From: Theristus sp. LFF4_11
Taxonomy: Eukaryota; Nematoda; Chromadorea; Monhysterida; Xyalidae
Direction of reading: 5' to 3'
Assembly: GCA_030248135.1 (NCBI GenBank)
Contig: JASANC010004355.1
Coordinates: 124,001 to 188,000, forward strand
Length of the DNA: 64,000 bases
The notes under the pieces are model-generated. The model was not told the DNA's origin. It saw only the letters and a program-made list of their open reading frames with translations, and ran no database searches. A program made the position numbers and the translations under genes. Positions within the stretch are counted from its first letter, which is position 1; each line of letters begins with the position of its first letter. Shown piece after piece: positions 1 to 10,200 of this stretch.

Positions 1-157
1 TAATGATTTTACCCGGCGCACCCGTTAACCAACCGGCAACTTCCGCATAAAATGCATCAAAGTAAGCACCACCCGTACCTGCAAATGCAGAAAAGGCGAA
101 CATGCTCGTAAGGATCGCTAAGAAAGATAGCGTTTTTTTATTAAAGATATTGCTCAT
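1..157 (-). CDS. traA: Conjugative pilin, TraA/VirB2-like (3' end outside window)
   Basis: The ATG is at 157 and the frame stays open to the left edge, giving 52 residues. They show a signal peptide with a hydrophobic core and an AFA-type cleavage site, then a Gly/Ala-rich start of a mature chain. That is typical of TraA/VirB2 pilins, which polymerise into the conjugative pilus. The position downstream of traN and the rest of an F-type transfer set supports this. The 3' half is missing, so the second membrane helix cannot be checked and another small exported protein is possible. Confidence 0.55.
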   Translation of the reverse strand, partial: MSNIFNKKTLSFLAILTSMFAFSAFAGTGGAYFDAFYAEVAGWLTGAPGKII

Positions 158-427
158 TAGTACGTACTCCAAATTAAGCAAAGTTTCACGAATAGGTGTG
201 CAATCACCGACAGGGATAAGGTTACTCATTTACGAGACACTTACCGTTGATTAAGAGTGCTAAAAAGTGTGTTTAACAAAATAAGCAACCCTATCACCAG
301 TACAATTGCACGATAAAAACCAAACTGAATAGCTTATTAACTATCTGGTTCTCATACATATATTGACGTGAAAAATAAGGTAGTGAAGTTATTAAGGGCG
401 GTAAAATAACGCTTTAATAAAAAGTAT

Positions 428-458
428 AAAAAAAGCCAGCTTAATACCTGGCTTTTAC
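428..458 (-). terminator. Rho-independent terminator
   Basis: AAAGCCAG and CTGGCTTT form a stem with a short loop, followed on the minus strand by a run of T. It lies 17-47 bases after the stop of the lipoprotein gene, so it probably ends the traF-traH-traG-traN transcript. The 270 bases from here to the pilin start at 157 hold no gene and must carry the pilin promoter. Confidence 0.75.
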
Positions 459-474
459 GTTAAAACTTAGCGGT

Positions 475-1419
475 TCAAGGTTTAATGAAATACATCTCTT
501 TACCGTGAGGGGCTTGGATGTAAGGGTATGCAGTATCTTTTAATTTACCAACATTAGCGCCGTTGGTGGTGTAATACATGTAAAGACCATCAACAGGAAT
601 AACAGCATCAGCTAAAACATTCTGAGAAATTGAAGTCCCAAATTTTGATGTTACTACAATATATTTTCTCCCTTCCTCAAGCCAAGGTAGCTTGTTTGAA
701 TCAACAATATCACCAACTAGGATAGGAGAGGTACGAATACCGCACGCTTCACCAAAGCGCTCTTTTTGCCATTCAAGATTAGCCGCTATATCGAAATCCT
801 CATTATATGAAGAAGCTTCTTCTAACTTATCGTTGAGCATCGTGTTACATATATCGTGCGTTGAAGGGCTTGTATAAACCTTCCCATATTTACCATTTGG
901 ATCAGTAACCGACCAGTGGTCGTCTTTACGATTCGCCCATGTATTAATTTTAAAGTCAGTTTTCTCTGTACCGATAGTCGCTGTCAAAAATACACCAAGT
1001 TTATTTAGAAACTCTTTACGCGCATAAGCATCGACGTCAGCACTTTTAGGCAGATTTGTTATGTCAACCAGTGCTATTGCCTGATTAAACTGTGCATCAG
1101 AATCAGGGGTCAAAAGACCACCAGCTAATCCAGAGAGACCAGCAGTAAGCAAACTACCACCTGATGCTAATGAATCAATAAAGCCAAAAGAAGCATTACT
1201 TCCAGACAAGTCAATAACAGAGTCACCATCCTTTAGCTTTACATCTTTTGCCCCACCAAGCTTTGCAGCCTCCATTAGATTTAATGCGTAAGAGCGATGT
1301 TCTGCAAATGAACCTGAATAGTTATTTACATCAGCCATTGTGGCTGGTTTAGATGTTGAACCACATGCTGTCAATAAACCCATTAGCGTGAATGCCGCTG
1401 TAGCTTTAAGTATTTTCAT
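475..1419 (-). CDS. Predicted lipoprotein, last gene of the tra cluster
   Basis: 314 residues. The N-terminus has a lysine, a hydrophobic stretch and a lipobox (L-L-T-A-C, Cys at residue 19), so it is probably lipid-anchored after export. A Gly/Leu-rich segment near residues 80-103 could associate with membrane; the rest looks globular. It is 64 bases from traN and ends just before a strong terminator, so it belongs to the transfer transcript. I do not recognise the family. It is too long for a TraV-type core lipoprotein and lacks the paired cysteines of TraV. A role in the outer-membrane part of the mating apparatus is inferred from position only. Confidence 0.7.
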   Translation of the reverse strand: MKILKATAAFTLMGLLTACGSTSKPATMADVNNYSGSFAEHRSYALNLMEAAKLGGAKDVKLKDGDSVIDLSGSNASFGFIDSLASGGSLLTAGLSGLAGGLLTPDSDAQFNQAIALVDITNLPKSADVDAYARKEFLNKLGVFLTATIGTEKTDFKINTWANRKDDHWSVTDPNGKYGKVYTSPSTHDICNTMLNDKLEEASSYNEDFDIAANLEWQKERFGEACGIRTSPILVGDIVDSNKLPWLEEGRKYIVVTSKFGTSISQNVLADAVIPVDGLYMYYTTNGANVGKLKDTAYPYIQAPHGKEMYFIKP

Positions 1420-1482
1420 TGTCTAATCCTATTTATGTATCTGATAGTTCTATAATAACCTTAAATCCATTAACGCAACCCC

Positions 1483-4400
1483 TTACGGCCCACCTAAATA
1501 CGAACAAACTGCGGGTCTTGACGGGGAGGTACAATCAATCTCGTTTAGTTTTATTTGATCCCATATCTGTCTCTGTGTATCTGTCATAGAACCATCTGAT
1601 TGTCTCGCACGAGTTCGTTCAACAGTGTTATCCCGACCATCACTATTTAACAATTGTCCAGAACCAGTCATATTTTCCAAGTTAGTATCTTCTTCTGTTT
1701 GAGGAAGTACCCCTGCTTCTCCCATCAGACCTATCCATTCACTCAAATCGATCCTACTCCAATCAATCGCTGCAAGTTCATTTAAAGAAAGCCCTTCACA
1801 AGTCATATCATTTTTATCGACTGCTATGGTTTTTCCTAACATCGGAATTGCCTGCTCCATAACGATACGCGCTAAAATCGTATTATAACAGCAGTGATGG
1901 TTACGTTTTTTGAGACATACCCCTAAGATCTTCTTTTCACAAGTAGGTTTGTCACTGCCATTGTTGATTGACCTGTTCACGTTGACACACTGGCGCATTT
2001 CTATTTTTAAACCAGCATCCTGCTCATTATCGTCACATTGAGTTGCAAGATTTATTACCAAATTGGCAACCTGATAAGCGGTGTAAACAGCCATTACTCC
2101 ATTTAACACGTTAAACCCTTGTTTTACCCCCTCAGATAACGCGTACTGACCAGCTTGAGAGGCAGACTCTTCGAATAAAACATCTCTAAGAGTGTCAGGC
2201 ATTAAGTCTGCGACGAAATTTTGCATTTCCTGTTTTAAAGTATCAAGACCAAGTTCAGAGGCTATGTTAGTAGCACCGTCAGTACCAACGTCACCGGCTA
2301 TATTTCCTGCAATTTGGTCGTAAGCATTCGATAGAGGAGTAGAAATTGCATCATATGCCGAAGTGACTGGTTGCCTTATTGTTTCCCACCCAGACTTTAC
2401 AATAGTGTCATTAAGGATTTCAGCACTCATTATTTGAGCGTCGAGGTTAGCCATTCCCATCGTCACGCTTACGTATTCGGCAATGGATACTCCACCCGGC
2501 CCTTCACAACAATCATTACCAACCGGATAGAATGAACAATATTCATATTCACCGGGCCAAATGGTACATGTGCTAGGGTCTGTAGGGTCTTCGCAGGTTC
2601 TATCGTCTATCATGCCTTGAAGCATGGAAAATTGAGCCATGACATTTACAAAATCGTCATTGGTTTGTTGATTACCTAAATCACAATCACCACCAGCGCA
2701 CGGAACGGACGTATCACAAATATTCTCATCGATTGCGTTGTTGATAGTAATACTTCTAGGGTCTGAGCATTCATAGGTGTAGCGCCAGTTATAACATTTA
2801 CCTGTTAACTCATCTTCCCACTCACAATCTTGACGCTTAACAGTGCAGTTAGGCTCAGCTTGAAGCGTATCACATGGCTTATTCTCTATGTCTTTAACTT
2901 CGTCTACCGTATAACAAAGTTTTTCTTGAAGAATTTCATTCGTATCAGGGTCGCGCACTTCATCCTGAAAACAAATCTCATCAGTTGGGTTTGCGCCATT
3001 ACCTAAAAATGGGTCACAATTGTAATTACGCGCAATTGCCCTTTCACACCATGGGTCACCTCCTAATACAAAGGGACTTTTTGTGATCGTATCCCCTTGT
3101 ACCAAATACCCATCCTTTGATTCGAGGCATTCCCATTGATTTGCAGTGCAGTAACCCGCAGGCTCATACGTTTCACTATATTCAGGTCCTAAATCATCAT
3201 AACAACCTTCCGGTGTTTGAAGCGTTATTTCTGACGTTGTTTCAACGGGCTTATCAAACCTTAATTCAACAACGTGAATATATTCACCACCATCACCAAT
3301 TGCTGATAAAAATTCAATATCAAATGATTGCCCTTCAGAGTAACTACCTCCAGACTGATTAGTAAAAAACCAATTATTGAGCCACTTATTAATGCCGCCA
3401 CCTGGGTCCGATTCACAACCTCTGGTACCATCTAAAAACTCATCAAACCTTGTGGACGACTCATAAATAGAATTACCATTAATGTTTAGGCGAACGTGAT
3501 CATCGACATGGCTAGTTACCACATTCGCGCTTGTTACGGTCATGTCTTGAGCAAATACAATCTGCGCACCAGCGGGGTATATCTTGCACCCTAATCCATC
3601 ATCCTTTAGTTTGTTATTCTCACTTCTATCAAATTTCAAACGCAAGCAATTAGTACCACATTGCTCAACTGTGCTTCCCGTGCCGCTCAATAGGATATCT
3701 TGAAACGGGGTATTAATTTCCCTTTCTACTTCACATTCTCCCGAATTAAAATTTTCTTTTACCATTTCAAAACAAAAATGCTCGGTACCTTCGTCCCATT
3801 CGACGTCAGTATCATAATTAGTTCTTATTGTTCTACAGTCGCTAATTACACCACCACCAGTATTTGCTGTATCGGTAACTATGTTATTAGTGCTGGTTAA
3901 TATGGGATCGGTATCACTAATTGGTAAAGGTGGGTTTTCATTCTTTATACTCATCACAGTCTGATAAGCATTAGACGTACTGTCATTGTTTGTACTAAGA
4001 TTCTGAATAGTATCACGACCCTCATCAATCAGAGCATCCTCATCATCATACGTGCTGGCTTCGTTGAAAGTGGCGATACTTGTATCACCTCCACCGATAA
4101 AGTCTCTTTCAGCAGTAAATATGTTTGGAACGACATTTCCACTTGCATCTTCCTCATCAGGTAACCGAATAGTGATGTCACCACTCTGAGCTATGGTCGA
4201 GCGCGACGGAGCGGTTACTACTTCAGAAGCCAAAAGTTTCGCATCTACGATTGTTGCTTCTCTGCATCGAGCCAAGTCGCTTTCAAGTGAGTTTTTAGTA
4301 ATATTGTGACAAGGGGAAACACTTCTACACGCTTGAAGTTCAATGCTTGACGAATCATCGTTGATATCATCACATATCCCCGTATTTAAACAGGCTTCAA

Positions 4401-4497
4401 TATCCTCTTTACTGGATTGCCATGAGACTCCAGTACATGATGCTGCTAAAGCTTGCGCATTAATAAATAGAGTGACAATAAAAAATATATTACGCAT
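1483..4497 (-). CDS. traN: Conjugal transfer mating-pair stabilisation protein TraN
   Basis: 1004 residues with a signal peptide ending near AAS (residues 1-19) and very many cysteines, including clusters such as CxxC-like pairs and CC at two places, expected to form disulfides in the periplasm. Size, cysteine richness and neighbours (TraG, TraH, TraF) match TraN, the outer-membrane adhesin that contacts the recipient cell in F-type conjugation. It is longer than F TraN (about 600 residues) and closer to SXT/IncC forms. The N-terminal 250 residues are Ser/Thr/Asp-rich and look like a low-complexity extension. A terminator at 4550 separates it from the gene before, so it may have its own promoter at 4498-4549. 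Confidence 0.85.
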   Translation of the reverse strand: MRNIFFIVTLFINAQALAASCTGVSWQSSKEDIEACLNTGICDDINDDSSSIELQACRSVSPCHNITKNSLESDLARCREATIVDAKLLASEVVTAPSRSTIAQSGDITIRLPDEEDASGNVVPNIFTAERDFIGGGDTSIATFNEASTYDDEDALIDEGRDTIQNLSTNNDSTSNAYQTVMSIKNENPPLPISDTDPILTSTNNIVTDTANTGGGVISDCRTIRTNYDTDVEWDEGTEHFCFEMVKENFNSGECEVEREINTPFQDILLSGTGSTVEQCGTNCLRLKFDRSENNKLKDDGLGCKIYPAGAQIVFAQDMTVTSANVVTSHVDDHVRLNINGNSIYESSTRFDEFLDGTRGCESDPGGGINKWLNNWFFTNQSGGSYSEGQSFDIEFLSAIGDGGEYIHVVELRFDKPVETTSEITLQTPEGCYDDLGPEYSETYEPAGYCTANQWECLESKDGYLVQGDTITKSPFVLGGDPWCERAIARNYNCDPFLGNGANPTDEICFQDEVRDPDTNEILQEKLCYTVDEVKDIENKPCDTLQAEPNCTVKRQDCEWEDELTGKCYNWRYTYECSDPRSITINNAIDENICDTSVPCAGGDCDLGNQQTNDDFVNVMAQFSMLQGMIDDRTCEDPTDPSTCTIWPGEYEYCSFYPVGNDCCEGPGGVSIAEYVSVTMGMANLDAQIMSAEILNDTIVKSGWETIRQPVTSAYDAISTPLSNAYDQIAGNIAGDVGTDGATNIASELGLDTLKQEMQNFVADLMPDTLRDVLFEESASQAGQYALSEGVKQGFNVLNGVMAVYTAYQVANLVINLATQCDDNEQDAGLKIEMRQCVNVNRSINNGSDKPTCEKKILGVCLKKRNHHCCYNTILARIVMEQAIPMLGKTIAVDKNDMTCEGLSLNELAAIDWSRIDLSEWIGLMGEAGVLPQTEEDTNLENMTGSGQLLNSDGRDNTVERTRARQSDGSMTDTQRQIWDQIKLNEIDCTSPSRPAVCSYLGGP

Positions 4498-4549
4498 TGC
4501 GAACCCTTCATAAAATTATGAAGATATTATCGCTACTTAATAAAAGGGT

Positions 4550-4568
4550 AGCCCTCACTAAGAGGGCT
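4550..4568 (-). terminator. Hairpin terminator after the 4580 gene
   Basis: AGCCCTC and GAGGGCT form a 7-bp stem with a 5-base loop. On the minus strand a T-rich tract follows. It lies 11 bases after a stop codon, between that gene and traN. Confidence 0.6.
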
Positions 4569-4579
4569 AATTCGAAGTG

Positions 4580-5959
4580 TTAATGTGTTGATTTGAGGTA
4601 TTTTGTATAGCGAAGCAGAAAAGAACGTGCTTCCGAATCTGTTATAAGTCCTTTAGATAGGTACCAATTAAGGTAGTAAGCGTGTAGCGGTGAAACCTCC
4701 CCTTCTGCCACATCAAGAGCACTTGGTATGTTACCAAAATAGACATTCTGCTGAATGGTCGCGCAGCTCCGGTCAAATCCTACAAATTGATTGCTCTCGC
4801 AGTTACGCCATTCTTTGTCAACGATAGACACGACTGGACTGGCCATAATTAATGCCGACAGTGCTTCATCATTCTCAGCATCCCTATCAAGCTGATTTAG
4901 ATAACCAACCATCTTCACAATTTGTGACCGGCTTATCTGCCCCCGTGCCACAATAGACGATGCTAACGCAACGTTATTATTAAAAGGATTGCCAGAAATG
5001 CTTTCCTGAATTGAGTGTTTATAAACATTACCCGCAATTAGCGAATTGGCGAGATATGTACGCGAAACAACTCTTTTATTGTTAGGTCCATATTGGCGAC
5101 TTAAATAATCATCGAACAAGTACATATTTAGACCACTGCTCGCTATAGCCTCTTCTAGGGACAATCTTGAACCACTCATGGCAAGTATAGCGTCAGCTCT
5201 AGGGGTGGCATGCACGAGTGCCATTTGTTCAAACGTCGAGCACATAAAAGGAAAACGTTTAGGAAAATCATTCACTGAGGTGATATCAACCCATTCCGAC
5301 TTTGTTAAACTTCGACCTTTGCAGTAAGGCATCACCGAAACATCCATGTAATTGTACATAGCGGTTTTTTTGATGACATCTTTTACCGTCGCGTATTTCA
5401 ACCCTTTACCATGGTTATCAATGTCATTTAAGGCGCCAGCCATATACAGGGATAACGAAGGTGACGGCATCTGTTCTGTTCTGAACAATAAGCGCTCATC
5501 AATAGAGCCTCTTACTTCACCTACTACAGAAGACTTATACGTATCTGAAACATCTCTTTTTATGAAATCAAGGTTAATCAGGCTGTAAGCTTTAAGCATA
5601 TTCTTCCTATCAACTTTTCCTCTTAATGAGCCATTCATTTCGGTCTGGAAGAAAAAACTTGCTTTACTAGCAATGTCGTAAGGAATTAAACCATTAAGAG
5701 ATATGTACTCTTGGTCATACAGAGACTTATTAACGTCGAACTCGTTAATTAGAGACATGGAATAATAGAAATCCACCGACCCTTCGTTTAAATCATAGTC
5801 AGCACCGGCAGATGATAAGCTGTCATACTTCAACGAGAATCGCCCCACCTCGTTAGAGGCAAACGGTAATAGCTCGCTTACACGTAAAGGTTTGGTTTCA
5901 GCATATAGATGTGCGCTATAAATCAGCGTAAACGCGTAGAGTAAATATCGAAAACACAT
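4580..5959 (-). CDS. Exported protein of unknown function in the tra cluster
   Basis: 459 residues from the ATG at 5959, chosen because GAGG lies 6-9 bases before it; an upstream TTG at 5974 is possible. A signal peptide (MCFRYLLYAFTLIYSAHLYA) precedes a mature chain with few cysteines and no membrane helix I can see. I do not recognise the family. Its place between traG and traN, together with the similar-sized exported protein before it, suggests a periplasmic or surface part of this plasmid group's mating apparatus. That is inference from position. Confidence 0.7.
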   Translation of the reverse strand: MCFRYLLYAFTLIYSAHLYAETKPLRVSELLPFASNEVGRFSLKYDSLSSAGADYDLNEGSVDFYYSMSLINEFDVNKSLYDQEYISLNGLIPYDIASKASFFFQTEMNGSLRGKVDRKNMLKAYSLINLDFIKRDVSDTYKSSVVGEVRGSIDERLLFRTEQMPSPSLSLYMAGALNDIDNHGKGLKYATVKDVIKKTAMYNYMDVSVMPYCKGRSLTKSEWVDITSVNDFPKRFPFMCSTFEQMALVHATPRADAILAMSGSRLSLEEAIASSGLNMYLFDDYLSRQYGPNNKRVVSRTYLANSLIAGNVYKHSIQESISGNPFNNNVALASSIVARGQISRSQIVKMVGYLNQLDRDAENDEALSALIMASPVVSIVDKEWRNCESNQFVGFDRSCATIQQNVYFGNIPSALDVAEGEVSPLHAYYLNWYLSKGLITDSEARSFLLRYTKYLKSTH

Positions 5960-6018
5960 AAAGACCTCAAACAATTAAACTAAGGTACCGTAACATGAGT
6001 TTTCATCGCGCAACCCCA

Positions 6019-7281
6019 CTAAAGATTGCTGTATAACTTCCCAGTCCATCTTATCGACGATAAATCCGCTTTCGTGACGTTCACCCGTGCCGAGGTGGTA
6101 ATCTGTGTTGATATAGATAAAGACTTATCACAATCCAGAGCTACCGTCTTTATCCTGCGAGTCCTAGTTTTGTCTTCATAGGGAATACGAACCTGAACTG
6201 AATGCTCGCTTCCGGTGATGATTGGCACATCAACTACATTGTTCCCAATGGTGTAGTCCATACGCATCTCACTGCGCTTTATTAAATTGAACAACTTAAC
6301 ATGGTCGGCCGGTAACGAGGCATTCACGTCAGGAAGTCTAGCCAAGCAAAAACGTAAAGCAGATTTATCATTTTGAAAAACCGCGACAGAAGATGACTCT
6401 GGATAAAATATTGCCTCACCGTCGCCCATCATGTTCACTGATTGGCCACCATGGAATGCACTTACAAATGCCATTTGAAGCGCATCTAGGCCTTCTTTTG
6501 AAATGCTGGTGGCAACTTCAATACTTACGTCTACATTATCTTTGGCTACCTCCAAAACCTTGGTTTCGCCGATGCTAGTGTTGAGATAAGTATCCAAAGA
6601 TGCAAAAGCTTCACTAAAGTAGGAACTCATTTTGCTCACTGTTTTTGCATTGAACAATGCAAGAGAAAGCGATTCAGGTGCAGCCACAATGCCTGATAGC
6701 CCCATAACACCATTTTCATGCATCATTTGATAAAAATATGCGCGAGTTGATACAAGCTGGCTTGCCGCATATTCTATGTCTTCAGGCTTGATTATGGGGC
6801 CCTTTCTTAAAGCGTTAGTAATTGTTTCCTGATAATTAATGGCCTCAACCATTTTAGAAATTAAATCACTCTCTCTTAGAAGCCGTTCAGAATAGAAAGA
6901 CACCCGATAATGGTTTAATGAGAACTCCCCCACTATATCAACGCAATGTGGTATCGGATTATCGCAACGTACAATGCTATAGGATAAATCCTCTTCATCG
7001 ACACTAGATTCAAAGAAAGTTGCAACCAGCGATGATGATGGTATGAGCCCAAGACTCTTTAAGTGCTTACTTAAAGATGCATAATCTGGGTTTTCCAGCA
7101 GCGCTTGATGCAAATGAACTAACCTTGCCTTCTCATGCAATGTCGCTATTGATAAGTGTGATTCAAATGGCACCTCAGTACCTGTCGCAACCTGAGCACC
7201 AAATATGAGCGGCAAGGTCAACACCCCACCGGCCCATTTAGCAATACGCTTCAACATCACACGTAAAGGCATTACATTCAT
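6019..7281 (-). CDS. Exported protein of unknown function, directly after traG
   Basis: The ATG at 7281 follows the traG stop (7283-7285) by one base, so translation is probably coupled. A longer reading from 7410 would overlap traG and encode unrelated sequence, so I rejected it. The 420-residue product has a basic start and a hydrophobic segment (about residues 15-30) resembling a signal peptide. The rest is mixed alpha/beta without a motif I recognise. It may work with the next gene (4580-5959). Confidence 0.7.
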   Translation of the reverse strand: MNVMPLRVMLKRIAKWAGGVLTLPLIFGAQVATGTEVPFESHLSIATLHEKARLVHLHQALLENPDYASLSKHLKSLGLIPSSSLVATFFESSVDEEDLSYSIVRCDNPIPHCVDIVGEFSLNHYRVSFYSERLLRESDLISKMVEAINYQETITNALRKGPIIKPEDIEYAASQLVSTRAYFYQMMHENGVMGLSGIVAAPESLSLALFNAKTVSKMSSYFSEAFASLDTYLNTSIGETKVLEVAKDNVDVSIEVATSISKEGLDALQMAFVSAFHGGQSVNMMGDGEAIFYPESSSVAVFQNDKSALRFCLARLPDVNASLPADHVKLFNLIKRSEMRMDYTIGNNVVDVPIITGSEHSVQVRIPYEDKTRTRRIKTVALDCDKSLSISTQITTSARVNVTKADLSSIRWTGKLYSNL

Positions 7282-7282
7282 T

Positions 7283-10200
7283 TTATGCCTTTCCATTATC
7301 ATTTGAACCAGTTTTACTAGAGACAAACGTATTAGCGAAAAAGTCAGTCTGTTGCTGTACGCTAGTTTCTGATGCAGGAGTGGTATCTGACGTTTGATTA
7401 TTTCCCTCATCAGTACTAACCCTAGACGTCAATTCCTTTTCACCGGCTGACTCACTTTCAGTCTGCGTTGTTTGTCCTACTTTCCCACCTTCGGTAGTAG
7501 CTGGAACGCCATCCTCTGAATTGCCTGATTGATTAACAGATAATTCTTTATCACCTGCAACACTTTCAGGCTGCGTTGTTTGACCTGCATTACCGCCCTC
7601 GCTGGTGGTAGGAACGCCATCTTCTGAATTGCCTGATTGATTAACGGATAATTCTTTATCGCCTGTAACACTCTCAGGCTGGGTTGTTAGGCCTGCATTA
7701 CCACTCACGGTGCTACTAGACACGCTGCCCTCTGTATTGCCTGATTGGTTAACGGATAATTCTTTATCGCCTGTAACACTCTCAGGCTGGGTTGTTAGGC
7801 CTGCATTACCACCTTCGCTTGTGGTTGGAACGCCATCCTCTGAATTGCCTGATTGATTAACAGATAATTCTTTATCACCTGCAACACTTTCAGACTGCGT
7901 TGTTTGACCTGCATTACCGCCCTCGCTGGTGGTTAAAACGCCATCCTCTGAATTACCTGTTTGATTAACAGATAATTCTTTATCACCCGCAACACTTTCA
8001 GACTGCGTTGTTTGGCCTGCATTACCGCCCTCGCTGGTGGTTAAAACGCCATCCTCTGAATTACCTGATTGATTAACAGATAATTCTTTATCACCTGCAA
8101 CACTTTCAGGCTGCGTTGTTTGACCTGCATTACCGCCCTCGCTGGTGGTTAAAACGCCATCCTCTGAATTGCCTGATTGATTAACAGATAATTCTTTATC
8201 ACCTGCAACACTTTCAGACTGCGTTGTTTGACCTGCATTACCGCCCTCGCTGGTGGTTGGAACGCTATCCTCTGAATTGCCTGATTGGTTGACAGACAGG
8301 TCTTTGCTTCCCTTCTGTGTATTCTCTGTATCAGCATTAGATGCTAATGGAAAAGGTGCCGCTGAATTAACACTCTGATTGATAAAATCATAAGGAGCAT
8401 CTTTTTTCTTTTGGTCTACTTCAGGCGCATCATCAAGAGGTCCTTTACCAAATCTCTCGTCCTTTAATTTTTTGTATGTATCTTCAAATTTAGTGTAATC
8501 ACCACCGCTTTCATCAAAAGCTTTTACAGCATATGCAATGTTCTCACCTAGCTGCTTTTGTGTTGAATCGCCATTTCGCATCATCTCAATCGCAGATATC
8601 GCAAGGAGCTGTGTATCTCTTCCAGCTCCATCTTTTCTTTCACCATCCGTTTGCAACGCATCAAAGGTTTTACGTATATCACCATCGTATACACCCTTAG
8701 CAGCATTTAAAGCATTGGTATTGGCGTTGCTGAAAAAACCACCCGTTCCAACGTCTTTTGCTGTTTCCATAATAAAATCAAATGTCGTATTAAAGTCTGT
8801 TGAATAACGACCAGATTTTGTCAGATCATCCGAATAATCAGTGGCGAGTTGTAAACGACCTTCCTCACTGAAGTATTTACTATTACTAGCTAAGCTAAGT
8901 TCCTCAGTAGTTTCAAGGTCATTAACTTCAGAGCTAACTCCTTTCAACTGCTCTAGCACGTCATTAAAACTTGATAGTTGTGGGTTAGTTTGAGTGGCTG
9001 TATATGCCTGTGCGAGCCTTAAGTCTTTCAGGTCAGAAGTTGTCATCTCATTGGCTTGCTGCCCCTCAGTTTTCATCAGTTCAAAACCATTTTGTAACCT
9101 AGACCCAAATGAGTTTTCAGTAACAGAACTGAAAAGCTCTCTCATGTCTAATTCAAGGTTTTCATTGATCGGCAAGCTGTCTAAATAATTCTGGCTTTCA
9201 TCTTCATAGCTATTACCTCTATTAACTTTGTAAGTGGCGTCGTCGCCCGGTATATAATTTTCCAAATCTTCTATGATTCGATCAGCTTCACCATATCGCT
9301 CTTCAAACTTCTTAATAAGTTCTGCACTTTTCTGTTTACCATCACGGCTCACATCTTCTTGTGATTGAGGTGTAACACCGTTTGCCGCAGAGCTTTCGCT
9401 AACAGCCCCCGCCTGTTCCTCGTACTGTTGGTCTAGTTGCTCTGGAATCGCCTGACTTTGTTTCAATGTTCCATCAGTTGCCCGCTCAGCACCACTAGCC
9501 GAATCAACATTAGTTTCAATAACTTTGCCTTCTCCATTGACCATGGCTAAATCCCCCGCTAATTGAGAAAGATTTTCACTCATTTGCGTGAAGAAATCTG
9601 CCTTGTTAGGGCTAGTCATGAATTGCGTTAACATATCAACCTTATCGTCATACTTTTGCAACTCAAGTGCATCTTCAGCGCTTCCATTTAGAACAATCGA
9701 ATCTTCAAGTTCTTTTGTTCTGCCCATCAAGAATTGCTGAGCTGGGTTTATTAAACTACCAAGGCCACCTGTGTCTTTATCATTTTGTAGAACCAGTTTT
9801 TCCCATCTATCTCTCTCATTATCAATTTCTTTGTTGAGTGCTTTTTCATTACCTGAGAAATCTACCCCTTGTTGTTTTTGGTTATCGATAAAAGTATCAA
9901 GTATATCTTGTCGCTCCGATATGCTGGCTGAGGAATAGTCATTTTGTTTCGCAAATTGTTGAAATTCTGAGATTATATCCTCTCGGTTCTCTAAACCTTT
10001 GGTCAAAATGCCTAATTGCTCGCTTTGTGTAATCAATCCATACTCTTGAACCCCTTGAATGAAATCTTTAAGCTGGTCGTCTTCTCTCCCTAAATAATCC
10101 CCGTTTTCTAAATTAAGTTTTGCTTCTGTGGAAGAGCTGGCAGACTCAAGAAAACCTTGAGTTTTCTGATAGGCTTCAGCTCGTTTACTACTCTCCTGAA

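Noticed and set aside
7285..7410. Longer start of the protein after traG
   Set aside because: The extension overlaps the 3' end of traG out of frame; ATG 7281 directly after the stop fits better.
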